DNA of 64,000 bases from Nissolia schottii (taxonomy: Eukaryota > Streptophyta > Magnoliopsida > Fabales > Fabaceae): contig QANU01029220.1 of NCBI GenBank assembly GCA_003254905.1, positions 907,749 to 971,748 on the forward strand, in the 5' to 3' direction. The translations under genes were made by a program, and so were the position numbers. Under the pieces are notes generated by a model. That model saw nothing but the letters and a program-made list of their open reading frames with translations. It made no database searches and was not told the DNA's origin. Position 1 is the first letter of the stretch. Each line of letters starts with the position of its first letter. Shown in pieces: positions 1 through 12,100 of the stretch.

Positions 1-29
<29 letters not shown>
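1..29. repeat. (TA)n microsatellite at window edge
   Basis: A pure TA dinucleotide run begins the window and probably continues to its left. It has no coding content. Confidence 0.9.
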
Positions 30-32
<3 letters not shown>

Positions 33-1990
33 AAGTGGTCCATGATTTTTTTTCAGCTTTCTATGATTATAACGTAGATATTTTATGTTGGCATTTTTTA
101 TTTATTGATTTCTTCGAGCAATGTTATTTTTATGTTCACAATGCTACGATAAATATAAAATTGTCATTTGTCTTTTTTTTTTTCTATTACTTTTCACTTA
201 ACCAAACAAAAAAAAATATTTCTTTGTCTATTTTCTTTTCACTAATTTTTTTTCATCCAATCATACCTTTAAAAAATATAAATTTACTCAATTTCTTTAC
301 TCTTAATTTTTTTCTCTCAATTTCTTTCCCTTGCCAAACACACTCTTAGTTCACATTTGTTTTTTCATAGTGTTACAAAATGAGGAAGGTTAGCTTCACG
401 GAAAAAAAAACAAGGAAGGTTATCTTGGCTTTCATAATTATTTTTTTTCGGTTGGATGTTGCATGAGTTTGATTTGATTTGACATGGTATAGAATTATAC
501 TAGCTACAAATGATTTTGTCATGAGTTTAGTCAACTCTTGTCTTCACTTGTGGACAACAACTTCAAATGCCAAATCATATGAACTTTCATCTTGCAGCAC
601 TGCTTTACACTTGCCATTCTGCATTAGCCTTTAGTCTACTTCTTAGTACTTTGTATGAAATTTCTCTTACGTTATTAGGAAGTGAGGTATTCAAGGCACA
701 ACGAATTTTCATTACAAAAACAAGACATTGAATACTGAATTAGTAGCACAGGGCACAATAAGCCGATAGTTAGGAACACACTTGTTTTTTAAAGGTAAGA
801 TATATGGGATTTTTTAAATATACTAAAACCAGTAAACAATATAACAATACTAAAGAATAGACATAAAGTAAAAAATGAAAAACTAAAAAGAAGAAAACAT
901 AGCATTAAAAGACTAAGACTAAGAATATCTCATAAAGAAACTAAAATTCTGGGAATGTCGAAGTTCCAAAAATAAATAGATGTAGATTAGGTTAATTTTT
1001 CAGTAAGCTCACTTGAGCTTAGCGAGTAGACATCTAAATTAGGCTTCTAGAAACCAAACCATATAGTATGATAGTAAAAAATATCCACATACATGTATTG
1101 GTCGGAGATGACATAAAAGTTAACAGGAATAAACATAAATAAAATTTTAAGTAACACTTTCAGGTGTTATCTTTGTCAAAATTTTGTAACATTGAGAGAA
1201 ATTATTGGCAACCATTTTATAATGTTTTACCACAATTTAGAACTTTAGACAATGCTTATTGGCTTAGGAAAAATGTTTTTTTTTTATTATTATTATAGAG
1301 AAGGTCTAAGAATTTTTTTTTCTTGCGGCACAGCTGCCACCCCTGCCATAGTTCCGCTACTGCGTACGTGCATAATATACATCATAGCATGTCTGAATAC
1401 GGTTCCTCCTCCAAGTAAAGTAAACCCTCTCATATCTATATTTTAGTAATTGCATGCTTGATTTTTGAAAAAAATAGTCTAAATTAAAATTTTTTATTTT
1501 AGAGACTAAAGTGAGTGTTAGACAAATAAAGTAGAAATGAATTTTACTATTTATTTTAATGATCTAATGATAAAATATATTCTTCTTATCTTCTAAAGTA
1601 AAATTCTTATTCTAGATAATCATTGATATTGATTTTTACTCACTTTATTCTCAAATAATTATTCATCTTTTTATATTGTTATTTTCTTTAAATAATGGTT
1701 TACTTTTTAAAATCTAAACAACATTAATTATTTTTATTTTTATTATATCCCTATTTAATAATAATAATAATAGTAGAAGATAGATAGATAGAATAAATAG
1801 ATAAAAGAAATTAATAGGAGTAACTTCGTAAAGTATTGATTATTTTTTTTTTTTTGAATTTTAAGACTTTTCAATTGGTTTCTTTCTATGCAACTAGAAT
1901 AAATTCTGTGTTCTTGTAGAAATATACATATATTTTTTTTCACTCATCAAAATTTTAAAATTAGTCTGAGCCACTGTCATAACTCATACG
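30..1990. other. Intergenic AT-rich spacer, no gene seen
   Basis: This stretch has long T and A runs and only short chance reading frames with no recognisable protein signature. The part ending near 350 (ending in a CCAAACACACTCTTA motif) looks like the edge of an old MITE-type repeat, but I could not pair both ends. The last few hundred bases are the likely distal promoter of the YTH gene that follows. Confidence 0.6.
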
Positions 1991-2039
1991 AATAGGCAGG
2001 GCCCAAAAAGAAAAGAAAGGTTAGGTCCTCGTGTTGTGT

Positions 2040-2403
2040 TGTGTTGAGAGGCACAAAGCTTTTTTTATTGCTTTTCTCAGAAGAATTGAATTCTCTCATA
2101 CTTGATACTACTACTCTTTCTTCCTTTCTTGGGTTTGTCTCTCTCTCTCTCTCTGACTCCTTTCCCGCAATTCAATTCTGAAACGTTTCTCGTTTCCTGC
2201 AATTCATCAAATCAAATTGGTTAGAAAAACCACCACACCACACGGTAATGGTTATACACTTTCTTGCTTTATTATATCATAGTCATTTGTATGATTAATC
2301 ACTCTGTTCACTCTGAGATAATCGCATGCTTTAATTTTTTATTTTTTTTTGCTTCTTCTATTCTTATATCTTAGGGTTTCACTCTGATTCCGTTGACGAT
2401 AAA
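2040..2403 (+). promoter_or_regulatory. 5' leader of the YTH gene with a probable leader intron
   Basis: A CT-rich tract (about 2138-2156), typical of plant 5' leaders, lies upstream of the start codon. A donor (ACG|GTAATG, GT at 2245) and an acceptor (CTTAG ending at 2374) define a probable intron of about 130 bp inside the untranslated leader, leaving 29 bases before the ATG at 2404. The transcription start cannot be fixed from sequence alone. Confidence 0.5.
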
Positions 2404-5400
2404 ATGAGCTCTGACACACAGGAGGAGATTGACGAAAGTATCCTTTTCTTCCATCATTCTCTGCCCTATGCTAATTTCATATGTCTGATCAGGTCTTCAT
2501 TTTCTATATATAATTTTGAATTACATTTTATTTATCTCCCCCCACGCCATTTTCAAATGATTTAAGAATTTAATTAGTATATACTGTGTCAGTTAGGGCA
2601 TAGCAATTACACTTATAATTTAATAATTTAATGTTGTCCCTTTTTTATAACAACATTTTCTCTCCTTTACTTGATAGATATAAAATAACATATATTCTTC
2701 AAAATAATGAGGAAAAAAACCGTTTAATTACAAAGATTAATATAATTACTTGTATCTCTTAAAATAACATGAATAAAATGGTTGCTTGTGATGTAGTATA
2801 GTCTGAAGTGAATGTTATGATGCGGTTTGATGTTAGGTTTCAGCGATTTAGGGTGATTTTATTTGGTTTCTTTTTTATTATGGACAAGTTTCACTCTCAG
2901 ATGTAAGTTTTATTTATGATACATACACTTAACCATGTGATATAGCTCAGTGCGTGACATCAGGAACTGCAGAGCCTAACCAACAACGGGATGAGGGAGA
3001 TGTGGTATGTATGTTTCTTGACTCTCCATGAATTTGTATTTCTCTTAGCAAAAGGTAGGTTGCTGTGTTCAGAATCTTCATATTACGAACACATTTTGCT
3101 GTGACAGTTCATAAGTATAAGAAAAACCATAAATTGCACTTTGGAATGTGGAAGTTAGCATGGAGAGATACTTGATTTTGTAGTTACTTTACTCTTTGGA
3201 CCTAAGAATTTCCTTTTATGGATACATACCATTTTTTTTATTTCTATAAATGTTCCCTACTTGGATTGATTTTATAATTACACTAGTAACTTGCATTTTG
3301 TTGTTTGTTACCTTTGTCCGTATCACTGTGTCATCATTATATATTTTTCGTGATGTTTCTGCAGGTTTCAGTGAAAGATGGAATCCCATCTGATTTGACT
3401 TCCTCAGCGAGCTCCTCTGGAGATGTCACTGATGGCTTCACAGGTGAGGCTGAATACAGTGGTATTTGTGCATCTAAAACTACACATCTTATAGACAGTT
3501 AGAGAGAGAAAGACACAAACTCGTAGTTTCTCTCTCTCAACATCAATCACTGCAAACAAGTTTGTCTTTCTCTTTCTAGTATGTCCATCAGAAGTCTTGT
3601 TTTAAATGTATAAATAGCATTTTTCTATCATACACCAAGTGTAACTACTATTCTTCCACATAACATGTTGCTGAATGCTGATAATGATAGGGATGCATCT
3701 GTCTTGTATTTTGCTCTAAACTCATAATTAAGCAGGGATAGACTCCTGAAAATGTAACTACAATCATGAACACGTCTGAAAATAAGTTTTCTCGGCCTTG
3801 AGGTCTAAATCTAGTATGATCTTGAACATTTAATATTATTAACCAAAAGGATATGGATTTTGATTGTATGATCTGATGAAGTAAAATGGAGATATAGGCA
3901 TAATGATGGTATATTTGGTTCATGTTTCTTGTAATAACGAATTTGTGGCAGTTAAACTAAAACTTAGATGAAAACATTATGCCTGACATAAGCAGAGGGT
4001 TAAAGGTGCATTGATTTGTTTTCTGCCAGTAGTTGATGCGGTAGTAATTTATAGTATCCACATGCACACCAAAATATTCATCCATTTTAATATGAATTGC
4101 ATCATACTACCAAAATTATGGCATGTTATTATGTTCCTTGTTATACCTTTACTTACAAAGGACTGAATATTTTCAACGACCAGGTGCAAATGTATCAGAA
4201 ACTCTGCCTTGCTGTTCATCAGTCTCAACTTCTGTAGGTGTGCAAAATGAAACAGTCAATTTAGCAAATTCAAATAGCTTAAACTCTACAGGTAGAAATG
4301 GCAATTTGACCAGGACGTTATTGAAGGCTATGGCTGATACTAAAAGAGAGATCCAAATGCGAAACAAGGTAATCAGTTGGAAGTTCATGAGGTTTTGGGA
4401 ATTTCGCGATATCATTTGGTATCACTGCTTCTTGTTTATAGCTTCATTTTGAGGGATGGTAGAGTTGTTGCATTGATGAATATATAGAAAGTAGAGAAGT
4501 ATATATTATTGCCGTGGTTTCATTAATAGGTGCTTCTCTTATTTGGATAGTTTGTAAAGGAAAATTTCCCCTGGACCTTGTTTGTCACCTCTAGTATCTG
4601 ATGTTTAAGTCTTACCTTGATTTTATCCACTAATCCAAATAAGAAAGAGTTTAATTGTTATGTACCGACAATGTAAAGTTTTTTTACACTGTTACCCAAT
4701 CAAATTAGTACATAACAATTAAACTCAATAAAAAAGGAGATTTTTTCTCCCCATAAATGTAACTTTATATCAGTTATTTTATGTGTTCATTGTAACTCCT
4801 GTCCAACTATGATGTTTTAATGGTGTGAATGACTTTTGCTGCAGGCTGAGCATTTGCATTCTAATTTTAAAGCTGCCAGTCGTCCAAGGGCTTCCAATCA
4901 AATGGGAAGATTTTCATCAGTCCCCAATGCAAGATGCCATGCCTCCCCCCCTGCCAACTACAGGGAAAATGGGACAGTATCTAGTGTAAATGATAGATTT
5001 ATGTCAACATACAAATTGAGGAGTGGAGAATCTGAAACATCAGGGAGACCAACTCGGGGTCCTAGGTGTCATTACAACAATTTTCCTCTACAATCTAAAG
5101 CTACTAAGGATGGATGTGTTGGAAATGATAGGTCAAGAGATAAATTGAGGAGTGGAGATTCTGAAATTTCAATGGAACTAGCTCGGCGTCCTTGGGGTCA
5201 TTACAACAATTTTCCTCTACAATCAACAGCTACTAAGGATGAACGTAGTGGAAATGATAAATTTTTATCAAGAGACAAATTGAGGAGTGGAGATTCTGGA
5301 ATGTCAGTGGACCTAACTCGGGTTCATCGGGGTCATTACAACAATTTTCCTCTACAATCAACAGCTACTAAGGACGAATGTAGAATGAATGATAGATTTT

Positions 5401-6941
5401 TGTCAAGAGACAAATTGAGGAGTGGAGAATCTGAAATGCCAACGGAACTAACTCGGGGTCCTCGTGGCCATTACGACAATTTTCCTCAACAATCATCAGC
5501 TACTAAAGATGGCTTTGCAATCACAGTCTGTAGAGATAGATATAACCTATCAGATTTCCAAACTGAATATGAAACAGCTAAGTTTTATATCATTAAATCT
5601 TTCAATGAGGATGATTTTCATAAGAGCATTAAATATGATGTCTGGACAAGTACTTCTAATGGAAATAAGAAGTTGAACGAAGCATTCCATGATGCAGAAG
5701 CTAAATCAATACAGACAGGCAAGAAGTGTCCAATCTTCCTCTTCTTCTCAGTGAGTTCAAATCATTTTCCGTCTAGTTATCTATTGTTTTTCCTTCAGAA
5801 GTGTAACATGAAATTAGGGAATTGATCTTTTATTAGTAGAAGTTGCGTATGTTGATATCTCATTTGAAGATATCTTCTATTTGATTGTCTTATTTCTTTA
5901 GATTAAATTATCTTCAAAACCTCATACTAGAAGAAGATGAGCACGTTCATATTTTCCTTTGTGTTTATGTTTGACACTTGCAAACATCCAAATATTCTCT
6001 TGGTTTTCATGTTTAAAATGCTTCCTTCCAAATTATAATAGTATCATCTTTGACCTAGGTTTATATGTAGAATTTGGATTTTATGTCCTTAGATCTGCAT
6101 TTGTGAATATTCATAGATTCATCGGTCATATTTTGTTGTCAAATCAGGTCAATGCTAGCGGGCAGTTTGTTGGAGTAGCTGAGATGGTTGGACCAGTGGA
6201 CTACAAAAAAGACATGAAGTTTTGGAAAGTTGGCAAATACAACGGGTTCTTCCCAATTAGGTGGCATATAATAAAAGATGTTCCTAACAGCCAGCTTCGA
6301 CATATCATCCTTGAAAACAATGACAATCGGCCCGTAACTTTCACTAGGGACACACAAGAGGTATAATTCTTGGTCTTGGTGCTTATATTTCGACTCAATG
6401 ATTTGGTAGACATGATTTATCCTTAAACTAGTGATTATATGGTTTGCAGATAGGACTGAAACAGGGTCTGGAGATGCTGAATATCTTTAAAAGTTACCTG
6501 GCTAAGGCATCTCTATTGGATGATTATGACTTCTATGAGCAGCGAGAGAAGTTACTTCGTTCGGAGAAGAGTTCTAAGCATATAATTCGAGAACCGGAAG
6601 TATATGGCTATGAAGATGACCAATACCAAGTAAGTTCCGTGTTGGTTTCTCTATAATGATTCTCAATCCTTTCAGCAGTATGTGTAAATACCCAAGTGTT
6701 GGAATATTGCATTGCTAAAATAGCTATTAGCTCCTTCTTTTGCATGCTGTAGAAACTTATGTTTAGGTGTGTGCGCGCGCTCTTGTATTGATTTAAGCTT
6801 TTTGTAATCATTCATCTGTCTTTTAATTTTCAACAGAACACCGTCGAAGCAAGAGAGGAGAGGGTTACCAAGCAAGCTTCCCTCGTCAACCTTACAAAGA
6901 ATCGTTTTCTTAATCCCTCGGGCAAAAACGGCTTTAGATAG
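2404..6941 (+). CDS. YTH-domain m6A-reader protein (ECT family)
   Basis: The gene has eight coding exons: 2404-2437, 2946-3004, 3365-3443, 4184-4368, 4845-5750, 6148-6360, 6450-6629 and 6837-6941. All borders are GT..AG and the phases close, giving 586 residues. YTH proteins bind N6-methyladenosine in mRNA; plant ECT members act mainly in the cytoplasm on mRNA fate. Residues 1-350 are polar and probably disordered, and residues about 167-343 form four tandem repeats of 43-45 residues. The YTH domain starts near residue 360 (KFYIIKSFNEDDFHKS) and runs through NGNKKL, WHIIKDVPNSQLRHI and PVTFTRDTQE to about 500. Two cage tryptophans are visible (W386 in YDVW, W447 in KFW), but the third cage position is Y452, in GKYNG where DKWSG is usual. 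Family assignment is firm; the specific ECT number is not assigned. Reading on past the 5750 donor gives only intron-encoded residues. Confidence 0.93.
4988..5516 (+). repeat. Four in-frame tandem repeats inside YTH exon 5
   Basis: The phrase KLRSG(E/D)S recurs with its DNA copies starting at 5013, 5142, 5277 and 5412, so the periods are 129, 135 and 135 bases. Each unit continues with a variable six to eight residues, then GHYNNFPLQS and ATKD, then NDRF(L/M)S. Units 2 to 4 are very similar at DNA level, which suggests recent expansion by unequal exchange. The array lies wholly within the disordered region and keeps the frame. Confidence 0.93.
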
Positions 6942-7579
6942 CCAGATTGTTAGATGACAAATCTTTTTAGTCATTGCAGACTTGCAGTTTGATTTGGTTT
7001 GGTTTCTTTAATAAAATTTATTTATGTTCATCCATAAGCTGACTAATTATTGTTTTTATACTACGTGATGTTGATACTTGCCACTGGCAAGCACATTCAT
7101 CTCTCGTTTGGTTTTGGTTTTGGCAGTTCGTATAGCTGTTGTTGATGCAAAGCAGCCATGCCATGAAGAGTATCAATATATTTCAGCTCTTGATTCGACT
7201 ACATAAACAGACAGTACTTTTGTAGAAAGTTCTTATGTATTCACATAGTTATTATTATAAAATCAAAACAATTAATTATTATAAAATGTTGCCACGATAT
7301 AACAGCGATGCAACATTATGAATGAATTATTGGGAAAATAACATGAGTATAAATTTACAACTCTTGCATTGTCTGACCTCCACGTTGCTACAAAATCAAT
7401 TCTATTTAGAAGTATTTTAGACCAAGAACAACTAATTGTAGCTTCAATCATAATATAATTAATTTTTTATTTATTTTATCAAATCAGTTATTCTTATAAT
7501 TTTTTCTCATATCAATAAACATAATTCCAAAAATTTTGACAATAATTACGATTAGAACATAAGAACTTGGGTTTTACAA
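6942..7579. other. 3' untranslated region of the YTH gene and spacer
   Basis: After the TAG stop at 6939-6941 the sequence becomes T-rich. An AATAAAATTTATTT stretch near 7010-7025 is a plausible polyadenylation region. From about 7210 the DNA is plain AT-rich spacer with no gene visible. Confidence 0.5.
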
Positions 7580-8737
7580 TGAATAACAAAATGGAGATGA
7601 TTGAGTTAAAGACCAAAATGGTCATTGAATCTCATTCATCCAATAAATAATAAAGGGCTAAGATTTAATGTAAAAATTGATTATATAATATATATTTTTT
7701 ATTTTAATTTTTTTTGTTGATTTGTCATTTTTATCCTTTCAACCCAACCTCCACTTAAACCACCCCACTACTACAACTCTTGCCCTTCGGCCACTGGCCA
7801 CTGGCCACCACCAATGTGCTGCCGCACCACTGTCACTCACCCACCCTACCCGCCACCCCAACCCAAATTCTAACAAATTTAACCTCGATCACATCAACTG
7901 ATCAACCAAAGAAGTCCCAATGGCAATCCAAACTCTTCCAAGATAGATATTTCCAATTTGGTTCTCATGGTTCTTAATACCAAATGCCCGTTCTTTCTCT
8001 GCCATTTTAACTTCTTGTGTATTCCTAAATCTTAAAAAAAGTATCTTTGTTTGAAACCTAGACAAGACAAAGTTCAGTTGCCTTCATCAATCTTCTCCCT
8101 CTTCATGCACCCACCTCGATTTCAACTCACAATATTGCTTGCTACAATGGCCGCTCAAAAGATCCAACTAGAAACTTCATGCTTTAAAAAATCAACTAGA
8201 AAAAATAAGGATAACCCAGAAATGAAAAGAATAATCCCTGAAAAATATTAAAAAAAGAAGAAGCCATAAACAAAATGAAAAATTAATGCAGAGAACCAAA
8301 ACGAATTGATTGATATGCTCATTTTGTTTGGTAAAATTGATATGCTCATATTTGATGCCCAAAAACAAATTTTCCATTTTTAGACCCAAAACAAAATTAG
8401 TAGGTTTCTGGGTTTCCAAAAACAAAATGGAAAATTTTTGGATTCATCAATATTTACAAGATGAATATGAAACAAACCAATTTTTGCAAAATTAAAGCAC
8501 CAGCAAACAAAATGACAACGCACAGAACTAGATATGCAAGCAAACATCGTGCTTGCCGGTTCACTCCGCAATGGTGATGGGTTTTTGCCTAAATCGCACT
8601 ATTGTGACTGCTGTCGAACCAAATATGGCACCCAGTCCCCATATCCGCAATCTCCCTCCCAGGTCTCGATGATGGAGCACTTCTTTTGTGCCTTGGACTT
8701 AGATGCGACTATGAGACTCCTTAAAATCGGTGGTCAT

Positions 8738-8932
8738 TAATAGGGAGAAGCCCTTTTAACTTAACTTTGTTAAAAGTTAGTTATGGCTGTTATTGTTAGT
8801 TATTGCTGTTATTGTTAGTTATTGACACTAGCTTGCTATGCAAGCAACACAGCTTGTATTTTGTGTATATAAATAGAGCTCTTGCTCTCTAATGAAATCA
8901 AGTAATTCATTTTCCCCATCAAGTTTCTATTA
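8738..8932 (+). repeat. 5' LTR of the copia element
   Basis: The LTR is 195 bp and begins TAATAGGGAG and ends TTTCTATTA, giving six-base inverted ends TAATAG/CTATTA. It contains a 19-base tandem repeat (GTTAGTTATKGCTGTTATT, about 2.6 copies, 8776-8824) and a TATA box (TATATAAATAG, 8866-8876) that probably starts the genomic transcript around 8895-8910. Confidence 0.95.
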
Positions 8933-8942
8933 TGGTATCAGA
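8933..8942 (+). promoter_or_regulatory. Primer-binding site (initiator tRNA-Met)
   Basis: TGGTATCAGA lies immediately after the 5' LTR with no spacer. It matches the complement of the 3' end of plant initiator tRNA-Met over ten bases, the usual primer for plant copia elements. The match ends after these ten bases. Confidence 0.88.
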
Positions 8943-9167
8943 TGTGCTCTGCACTTCCGCAGTTTCTTTGCGTTTTCTCTCCCTTTCCCGCACTTTCTTG
9001 CATTTTCTCACCTCTTTCTCGGCCAGAGCTCTTGCTCTTTCTTGAGCGTTTCCTGCGAGATCTCATCTCGGCTTCGCTCCGCAACTAAGCTCGTGTCTTC
9101 TTTTTCTTGCTTGCTGTGCAAGATCACCGACTTGTTGCAGTTTTCGATCTGTTGTTGCGCAAGATCC

Positions 9168-12100
9168 ATGGCTGATGATGCTTCCACTACATCTCAGGTT
9201 CCTCAACCTGACTCCATTTCCGATCCTGCTTCCCCATACTATCTGCATCCCAACGAGAATCCCTCCTTAGTTCTGGTTTCTTCCCTCCTCACTGGCGCCA
9301 ACTATCATAGCTGGTCACGTGCCATGAGAATGGCTCTCATGTCCAAGAACAAGGTCAAGTTCATTGACGGATCCATATCCGTGCCTACTCCTGGCTCTGC
9401 TCTTCATGCACAGTGGGAGCGATGCAACCACATGGTGCTTTCTTGGCTTGTTCGTTCTGTGGATCTGCCTATAGCACAAAGCATTCTTTGGCTTGATAAG
9501 GCCTCTGATGTTTGGACAGAACTTAAGGAACGGTTCTCCCAAGGAGATTTGCTGCGAATTGCAGACATACAAGAAGAAATTTCTGCACTCCGACAAGGTG
9601 ATTCTAATGTCACTAAATTCTTTACTGATTTGAAGCTGTTATGGGATGAATTAGATGTATTTCGTCCCCTCCCGATCTGCAAGTGTTCTGTACAGTGTTC
9701 TTGTGGTGCATTTGTTGAATTAAAGGAAAGATTGAATGCTGATCGTGCTATCAAGTTTCTTAAAGGCCTTAATGAACCTTTCAATCCGGTTCGGTCTCAG
9801 CTTTTCTTGATGGAAACTCTTCCCCCTCTCAATCGTATTTTTGCCTTGGTTCTTCAGCATGAAAGGCAACTCACATATGAGGCACTTGACAGCAAATTCA
9901 GTGTGAATTATGCTGCACAAAAGAATGACATGTCAAAGACTGATTCTTCCACTGCCCGGAGGCCTCACCCTGATGCTGGTAAGGGCAAACCAGGAGGCAA
10001 GAAGTGTTCCTTCTGTGGTTATAAAGGCCACACTGTGGATGAATGCCATAAGAAACATGGCTATCCACCTGGATATCGATCCAAGAAGGCCAATGCCAAT
10101 GCTGCTGTTGCAGAAGACAGCTATTCTGATCCCTCATCTGCGGCTCCCTTCAATTTCACAGCTGACCAATACCACAGTCTCCTTGCCTTAATTCAGAGGC
10201 CTGGTCCCAGCTCAACTCAAGCCCAAGTAAACATGACTCAGGGCTCACCTTCTGACTTCAATTTGAACACAGGTACCCCTTGGCTCCTGGATTCTGGAGC
10301 TTCTCATCATATTTGCTGTTCTTTGCTTTATTTCCAGTCTTATCAGGAAATATCTCCTCCTATTGCTATCACCCTACCTAATGGACAAGTGCTACACTCC
10401 AAGTTTGCTGGGACAGTCCCATTATCTTCATCATACTGCCTCTCTCATGTGTTGTATTTGCCCGATTTTAGCTTCAACTTGATAGCTATTACCAAGCTGT
10501 GCACTGACCTAGCCTGCAAACTTACTATATTTTCTGATCATTGCCTGATCCAGGACTCCCACAGCTCCAGGCAGATTGGAATTGCTAGAGCCAAAGCTGG
10601 CCTCTATGTTTTACAATCTCCCCTGCCTTGTATGCTGCCCAGGCAAACTTTTGCTACTGTTAATAATGTTGCTGAAAATAAGTTTGATCTTTGGCATTAT
10701 AGGTTAGGCCACATTGGTTCAGACAAAATGAATCTCCTTCATGATGCTTATCATTTTGTTCCACACTGTAAATCTTTGAAACCTTGTGATATATGTCATT
10801 TTTCAAAGCAAAAGGCCATTCCATTCTCTGCTAGCAATTCTGTTGCCTGTGATAATTTTGATTTACTTCATGTTGATATATGGGGTCCTGTGTCAACTGC
10901 ATCTGTTCAAGGGCATCGATATTTCCTAACAATTGTAGACGATCATAGTAGACATACATGGTTGCACTTGCTTAAAACAAAGGCTGAGGCCTCCCATGCC
11001 CTTAGAGCTTTTGTTATCCAAGTGCACACCCAATTTGGCAAGTCTGTAAAGAAGATCAGGTCAGATAATGGACCTGAGTTCAGCTTGAGAGAGTTTTATG
11101 CATCAAGGGGGATCCTTCATCAATTGAGCTGTGTGGAAACACCTCAACAGAATGCTACTGTTGAAAGGAAACATCAACATCTCCTCAATATCACAAGAGC
11201 CCTTCTGTTTCAAGCCAACCTTCCAGCCTCATTTTGGTCGTTTGCTGCTGCACATGCCTGTTTCCTCATCAACCGAATTCCAACAAAAGGGGCAGCCAAC
11301 AATTGCCCTTTTTATCTGCTGCACAACAAACTGCCTGATTTCAGTTTCCTCAAGGTCTTCGGTTGTTTGGCTTATGCCAATTCCCTCCACAGGAACAGAT
11401 CCAAGCTACACTCAAGGGCTAGGAAGAGTGTCTTTTTGGGCTACAAGACTGGCACTAAAGGCTTTCTTTTATATGATCTGCACTCCAGGGAAGTTTATGT
11501 CAGCAGGAATGTTCATTTCTATGAACATTTCTTTCCTTACCATGGCATAACCTCTCCTGCACTGCCTTCTCAAGAGTTCGTGTTGCCTGCTGCAAGCAAT
11601 TCACCTTGGTGGGATACTGACCAACCCCACACAGCTCCTGTGTCTGACCTCACTGATCACACACCTACACTTGACTCTACAGCACACTCATCACCAGGAC
11701 CAACTGATTCCCCTGAGCATCAGGCACCCGTGAGACACTCCACAAGAGCAAGGCATGCTCCTTCTTACTTAACGGACTACCATTGCAACCTTCTAGCCTC
11801 CAGTGCAGAGAATTTCATTCCTGCCTCACAGACTTTCTCAACCACACATCCCTTACATTCTGTCATCTCCTATGCCAATCTGTCCACTGACCACAGGTCT
11901 TATGCTCTTGCCATTTCTACAATGACTGAACCAACTAGATACAGTGAGGCAGTCAAGCACCAATGTTGGAAGGATGCAATGGATACAGAAATTGCAGCTT
12001 TGGAACAAAACTCCACTTGGCAATTGGTTGATTTACCTGATGGCAAGACACCCATTGGCTGCAAATGGGTCTACAAGATCAAGCTTAAGGCTGATGGATC

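Noticed and set aside
5751..5825. Extension of YTH exon 5 to the stop at 5825
   Set aside because: A good donor (TCA|GTGAGT) at 5751 and the next exon at 6148 restore the conserved FLFFS-VNASGQF text; the extension is intronic.
8051..8740. Short plus-strand frames before the copia element
   Set aside because: No domain; they fall within repeat-like DNA left of the 5' LTR.
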